DNA from: Stropharia rugosoannulata
Lineage: Eukaryota; Basidiomycota; Agaricomycetes; Agaricales; Strophariaceae
NCBI GenBank assembly: GCA_028532985.1
Contig: JANCIK010000003.1
Span: 1,498,001 to 1,562,000 of the forward strand
Length of the DNA: 64,000 bases
Direction of reading: 5' to 3'
Below are positions 60,313-64,000 of the stretch, piece after piece. Within the stretch, counting starts at the first letter, position 1, and each line of letters starts with the position of its first letter. Under the pieces are notes generated by a model. The model worked only from the letters and a program-made list of their open reading frames with translations, was not told where the DNA came from and did not search any database. Position numbers and translations under genes: made by a program.

Positions 60313-63208
60313 ATGCTTACCATGCCCGCCCTAGTCACGACGCCCCTCGATAGGGACTCTCTTGGTTGGTTCTATCCCCCAGAGTCCGCCGTCGAGCCCA
60401 GCTTCGAGGTTAGCACACACACTTCCACACGTGTCCCTGCTCATTCGCCCCACCAGAACTGGGACCTATCCACAGACCTTCAGCTCACAGATTCGCACCG
60501 CCCCGCCATCACTACCTCGCTCCACTACAAACTAGCCACCGCCATCGCAATGCCCGTCCCCGCGCGCCCCCAGCAAGAAAACCCTGCAAACAGCACCCAG
60601 CGCTGGCGCTACACACCTAGCGGCCAGCTCGTCGACGTCGGCGCAGAGACCGCCTCCTGGGAGCTTGCAGACGAGATAGGCCGCCTCAAGATCGCAGACG
60701 TCACCAGCCCCGACTCGGACGACTCTCGTCTCCCCATCCGCACCCCGCCCAAGTCGAAGCTGCCCCCGGCAAGCGTCACCCAGATGACCGAGTCCAGCCC
60801 TCTCGACTCGTCGTCCAACACCAGCGTAGGCTCTTCGCCTCAGGCTGAACACCCTGTGGCGCACTCCAGGGGCTCCTCGGCCGACACGACTCTTTCTAGC
60901 GCCCGCGACTCCGCGGCTGCCAACGCCATGCTCGCTCAACCCTCGCCGCTCAACAAGCCAGCCCCACAGACGGCGGAAGCAAAAGAGAGACCGCATTCGT
61001 TCAGCGGCGGCCTCTCCACTGCCGATCTGCGACGTCTTCAGCAGGCCGGTGACTCCGATCACGATCGACAACAACAGAGCCAACACCACCAACAACAACA
61101 GCAGCCCCAGCAGCAGCAACAACAGCAACAGCAGTGGTATCGAGAGAATACTGACCAGCCTTCTTACCCCTCGCTCACTAACCATGTGCACCGCCCTGTG
61201 CCGCAGCAGCAGGCACAGTACAACTACTCTAACGCCAACAGCCATCAGGATCGTGAGCGCGAAGACATTCAGTTAGATTACCCTGCTCAACAGCAGCCTC
61301 AACAACAGCAGCGCAACTATGGGCCTATACCACCCCACATCAATCCGGGATTGGTAATGAATCCCATGGGTGCCGGCTCACCTCCCCAATTTGCTCAACC
61401 CCGCCCCACAAACGCAATCCCTGCCATGAACTACCGGCAGCCACGCAACTTCGCCCCGCAAGCCCCGACGCCCTCCACCCTGGGCTACACTGGCGCGCCA
61501 CACCACACGTCGCACCTGTCGCTCGGCAACACCCAGCAGCTTTACGAGATGATGATGCCGCCCGGGCCCCTCGCCCCTCCGCCGGACAACCACCACCCTG
61601 CGGTTGCCCGCGTGCAGCAGCAACATAACGTTTACCGACAGACGCATCACCACTCGGCGTCCGACCCATCTGCGATGCGCGACGTTAATGCTCAACTTGC
61701 ACTGCTCGGCGCAAATATGCCTGGCGCATTCAACGGGGGCATGTTTGCACCTCCCCCGCCGCCACCGCCGCCTGCCCAAGGCATGCCGCCCATGTACGCT
61801 GGGCAGTACTACAGCGCGCAGGAAATCGCTGTTCAGCAACAAGTGATTGCAGCCCGCTTGCAGGCTCAGTACACTGGTGGGTATGCCGGCGAGTCGGGCG
61901 TCGCGAGCCCCACGAGCTCGAGTGGCCAGACGGGCCCGAGCGCGAATAACAGGAAGCTCGGGCTGTACAAGACTGAGCTGTGCCGTAGCTGGGAAGAAAA
62001 GGGCACGTGTCGGTACAGCACTAAGTGTCAGTTCGCGCACGGAGAGGACGAGCTTCGAAAAGTGGCTAGGCATCCTAAAGTAAGTACATCTACTATCAGC
62101 CGGTCTGTGGGCTTTGATCATCTATTGATGCTGATGTCTTGTTTTCTGCTCTAGTACAAGACAGAGATTTGCAAGGTTTGTGTTTCGTTTCATGATCGTC
62201 AGATCGACGGATATTGATGGTGCTTCTTTGGTTCGTTGCAGACTTTCTGGGTGTCGGGTTCATGCCCGTACGGTAAGCGGTGCTGCTTCATCCACACTGA
62301 ACTTACGGGCAGCGGCACGCCCGCGACCGCAAGTACGACGGATAACACACCGCCTCAAACCCAACCGGACGACATGCGTGACCGCTCAAACAGCGATCCC
62401 GACACGTCCATCTCCATCCTTGCTCGCATCTCGCAGCAACGTGCCCAGCCACAGGATGCTGCAACACCCGTCGACATGATCGCGACTAATGGGTTCCAGT
62501 TCACGAAACCGCCCACAGGCTCCCTGCGCGTCGACACTTCGGTTACGGACGGCCCACCTGTCAAGCAAAACAAGTCGGCCTACCCGTCGTTCGCGAGTAA
62601 CGGCATCTTACTGCCTGCGCCCGACCATATCACAGCCAAGTCCCCCGCGCCGGTCACTGCGGGCCCGGATCTCGGCCGGCACAATCTGGCAAGGATGGAG
62701 ATTGTTGGGTATGCTAATGTGCGTTCTTTCATTTTCGATGCTACGTTTGTGGATTGGTCTGACTGCTCCTATATAGCACCAGAAGAAGAACAGCTCTGCA
62801 TCTGTAACGGGCAACGCGAATCCGCGCCACTCGTTTAGCGCGGATGGCGGCGACCTCTCCGCATTCGGCGCGTCCCCGCCTACGTCGGGACACGGCGCGT
62901 ACGGCCACACGCATGGCGGTGGTAGCGATAGCCCTCAGCCCGGTGGAGGGAGTGCTAACGCCAACGCGAATAACTCGGGCGCCAACAATAATGGCAGCGC
63001 AGCGCGCGCAAACGGACATGTGCGTTCGGGCAGCGCTGGGAACTGGGGTGCGTTCGCGCGCACGAGTCACCTCGCGACTGCGTCGGCCTATCCTCACGGG
63101 GCGGCCAGCCCCGCGGGCGAGATTATGGGCGGAGGCGGCTCGCCGTGGTCGAGCACAGAGCTCGCGGTGGGGTCGTCCCGCCTACACGAAAAGGCGTGGG
63201 CGCTTTGA
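60313..63208 (+). CDS. Tandem CCCH zinc-finger protein (tristetraprolin/Zfs1-like)
   Basis: Exons 60313..62079, 62155..62175, 62242..62718, 62777..63208 give 898 aa. Two C-x8-C-x5-C-x3-H fingers with the usual 18-residue linker: finger 1 begins [15 protein letters not shown], finger 2 begins [15 protein letters not shown]. Proteins of this type bind AU-rich elements in mRNA and speed decay. The 21-nt exon 2 encodes exactly YKTEICK and so carries the lead-in and first Cys of finger 2. The long N-terminal region is Ser/Pro-rich with a glutamine stretch (near 61061-61135), and the tail is rich in Asn, Gly and Ser. The start is uncertain: an in-frame ATG at 60550 ([12 protein letters not shown]) may be the true one. 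Confidence 0.9.
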
Positions 63209-64000
63209 GGACGTCTCGATTGAGAGACTGCCTCCGCCTGCGCGGCGTTGACTTTTTTTTATGATGATAAATGATATGTCGATCCCGCCCCGGATCTGAC
63301 CTCTGTGTGCAGGGGCGATTTTCCTTATTCTTCATTGTTGAGCTTCTTTATACCGTTCTGAACGTCTTTGGCGATTGCCCTGAGGTTACACCGCCCGCAT
63401 TATCACCACCCTCTACCCAACCATCCATCCACACACCCCGTCATCGATCAAAGGCCATCGTTCATGGCTATTCCGATTTTTTGTCCGGCCCACATCATCC
63501 CGCAACCGACCTCACCTACTATCTGCCCATTTCCCACTTCTTGCTGCCCGCTAGATCGGACGTTGTTATATCCCATTATCTGTGTTTTGCGACATGTGCT
63601 ATAGTTTTCTTTTACCTGCGCTCGGTTGGAATTTCCATTACATATAGGTATACACACCACACCACGCCCAGTTTCACGATGCTCGGCCCCCCTCCTTGCC
63701 CTTTTTCTCCGTCTCTCTCTCTCTTCTCGTTATTCAAGTGTTTGATATCTGTCTATCTCTATATTTCCATTATCAAGTGCCCTGCTCTTGTCATGTGCTA
63801 CTTTCGCTCGTGTTTGCTCGCCCGCTACTACTCACACGCACCGCCCGCCACCCATCATCTAACACCCACCCCACCGACAATACCGACCCGAACCACGAGC
63901 CAACTGCAGAAAACGACCTCTCACGACCCGACCAAGCTGTTCTTTCACCTTGGCTCATGCTCTCGATTATGGCATTGCTATCCTACCTTATTCACTTGAG
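63209..64000. other. Intergenic, pyrimidine-rich
   Basis: 792 bp to the window end. The plus strand is strongly C/T-rich, so a 242-codon frame across it is rich in Pro, Ser and Leu and looks like chance. It probably includes the CCCH 3' UTR and the promoter or 5' UTR of a gene beyond the edge. Confidence 0.5.

Noticed and set aside
60532..61245. 237-codon antisense frame over the CCCH gene
   Set aside because: It is the reverse of Gln/Ser-codon repeats, giving Leu/Arg low complexity, with no motif or splice support.
61378..62121. 247-codon antisense frame over the CCCH gene
   Set aside because: Opposite strand of a clear coding exon and no domain.
63271..63999. 242-codon plus-strand frame at the right end
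   Set aside because: C/T-rich sequence with few stops by composition; Pro/Ser/Leu output looks like a promoter or UTR.
1..64000. tRNA, rRNA, CRISPR or prokaryotic operon features
   Set aside because: No T-loop/anticodon pattern, rRNA block or spaced repeats were seen by eye; a tRNAscan or Infernal run was not possible.

Overview
The window is nuclear DNA of a filamentous basidiomycete, most likely an Agaricomycete. The genes are dense and split by many short introns, mostly about 45-65 nt. The housekeeping proteins read as fungal orthologues, and there is a tandem run of the basidiomycete P450s usually labelled O-methylsterigmatocystin-oxidoreductase-like. Gene models were built by hand: GT-AG (three times GC-AG) junctions were chosen so that the frame and family motifs continue, and exon lengths were checked to sum to whole codons. 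No alignment or transcript data were available.

Layout. 1-13.8 kb: a P450 5' end cut by the window edge, importin alpha (SRP1), mitochondrial bS16, an acyl-CoA-binding/ankyrin protein, succinyl-CoA ligase alpha (LSC1), the karyopherin MTR10 and septin CDC3. 14-18.5 kb: an unrecognised 271-aa protein, then mitoribosomal mS35 divergent from the zinc protein CZIB/DUF866. 20-28.4 kb: three intact tandem P450s with the same 13-exon plan. 29-39.6 kb: an IQM-like calmodulin-binding protein with a string of micro-exons, an unresolved small secreted gene, a C2H2 factor, an NRAMP metal transporter and MED6. 39.9-50.7 kb: AP-3 sigma, an SGT1/ecdysoneless protein, VMA7, TIM21, histone H3, a PhyH-type dioxygenase and an AIM18-like mitochondrial protein. 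51-59.3 kb: the proteasome activator BLM10/PA200 in about 41 exons. 60.3-63.2 kb: a tristetraprolin-type tandem CCCH protein. No rRNA, tRNA, CRISPR array or prokaryotic feature was seen.

How the genes fit together. Most are unlinked housekeeping functions: nuclear import (SRP1, MTR10), mitochondrial function (bS16, LSC1, mS35, TIM21, AIM18-like), vesicle and vacuole (AP-3 sigma, VMA7, NRAMP), transcription and chromatin (MED6, H3, C2H2 factor), RNA turnover (CCCH protein) and proteasome (BLM10). Several pairs are divergent across short shared intergenic stretches (mS35/CZIB, NRAMP/MED6, SGT1-like/VMA7, AIM18-like/BLM10). The P450 array is the only accessory-looking block, and no PKS, NRPS or terpene synthase accompanies it.

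The most striking observation is a 278-bp Tc1-type element, with 34-bp inverted ends, a TA duplication and the tail of a transposase, sitting inside a coding exon of BLM10. Read straight through it truncates the protein, but a GT near its left end and an AG at its right junction would splice it out in frame, so it may be a newborn intron. Also notable are three GC-AG introns, micro-exons of 5-24 nt, and a histone H3 with two extra residues flanking the K27 region.
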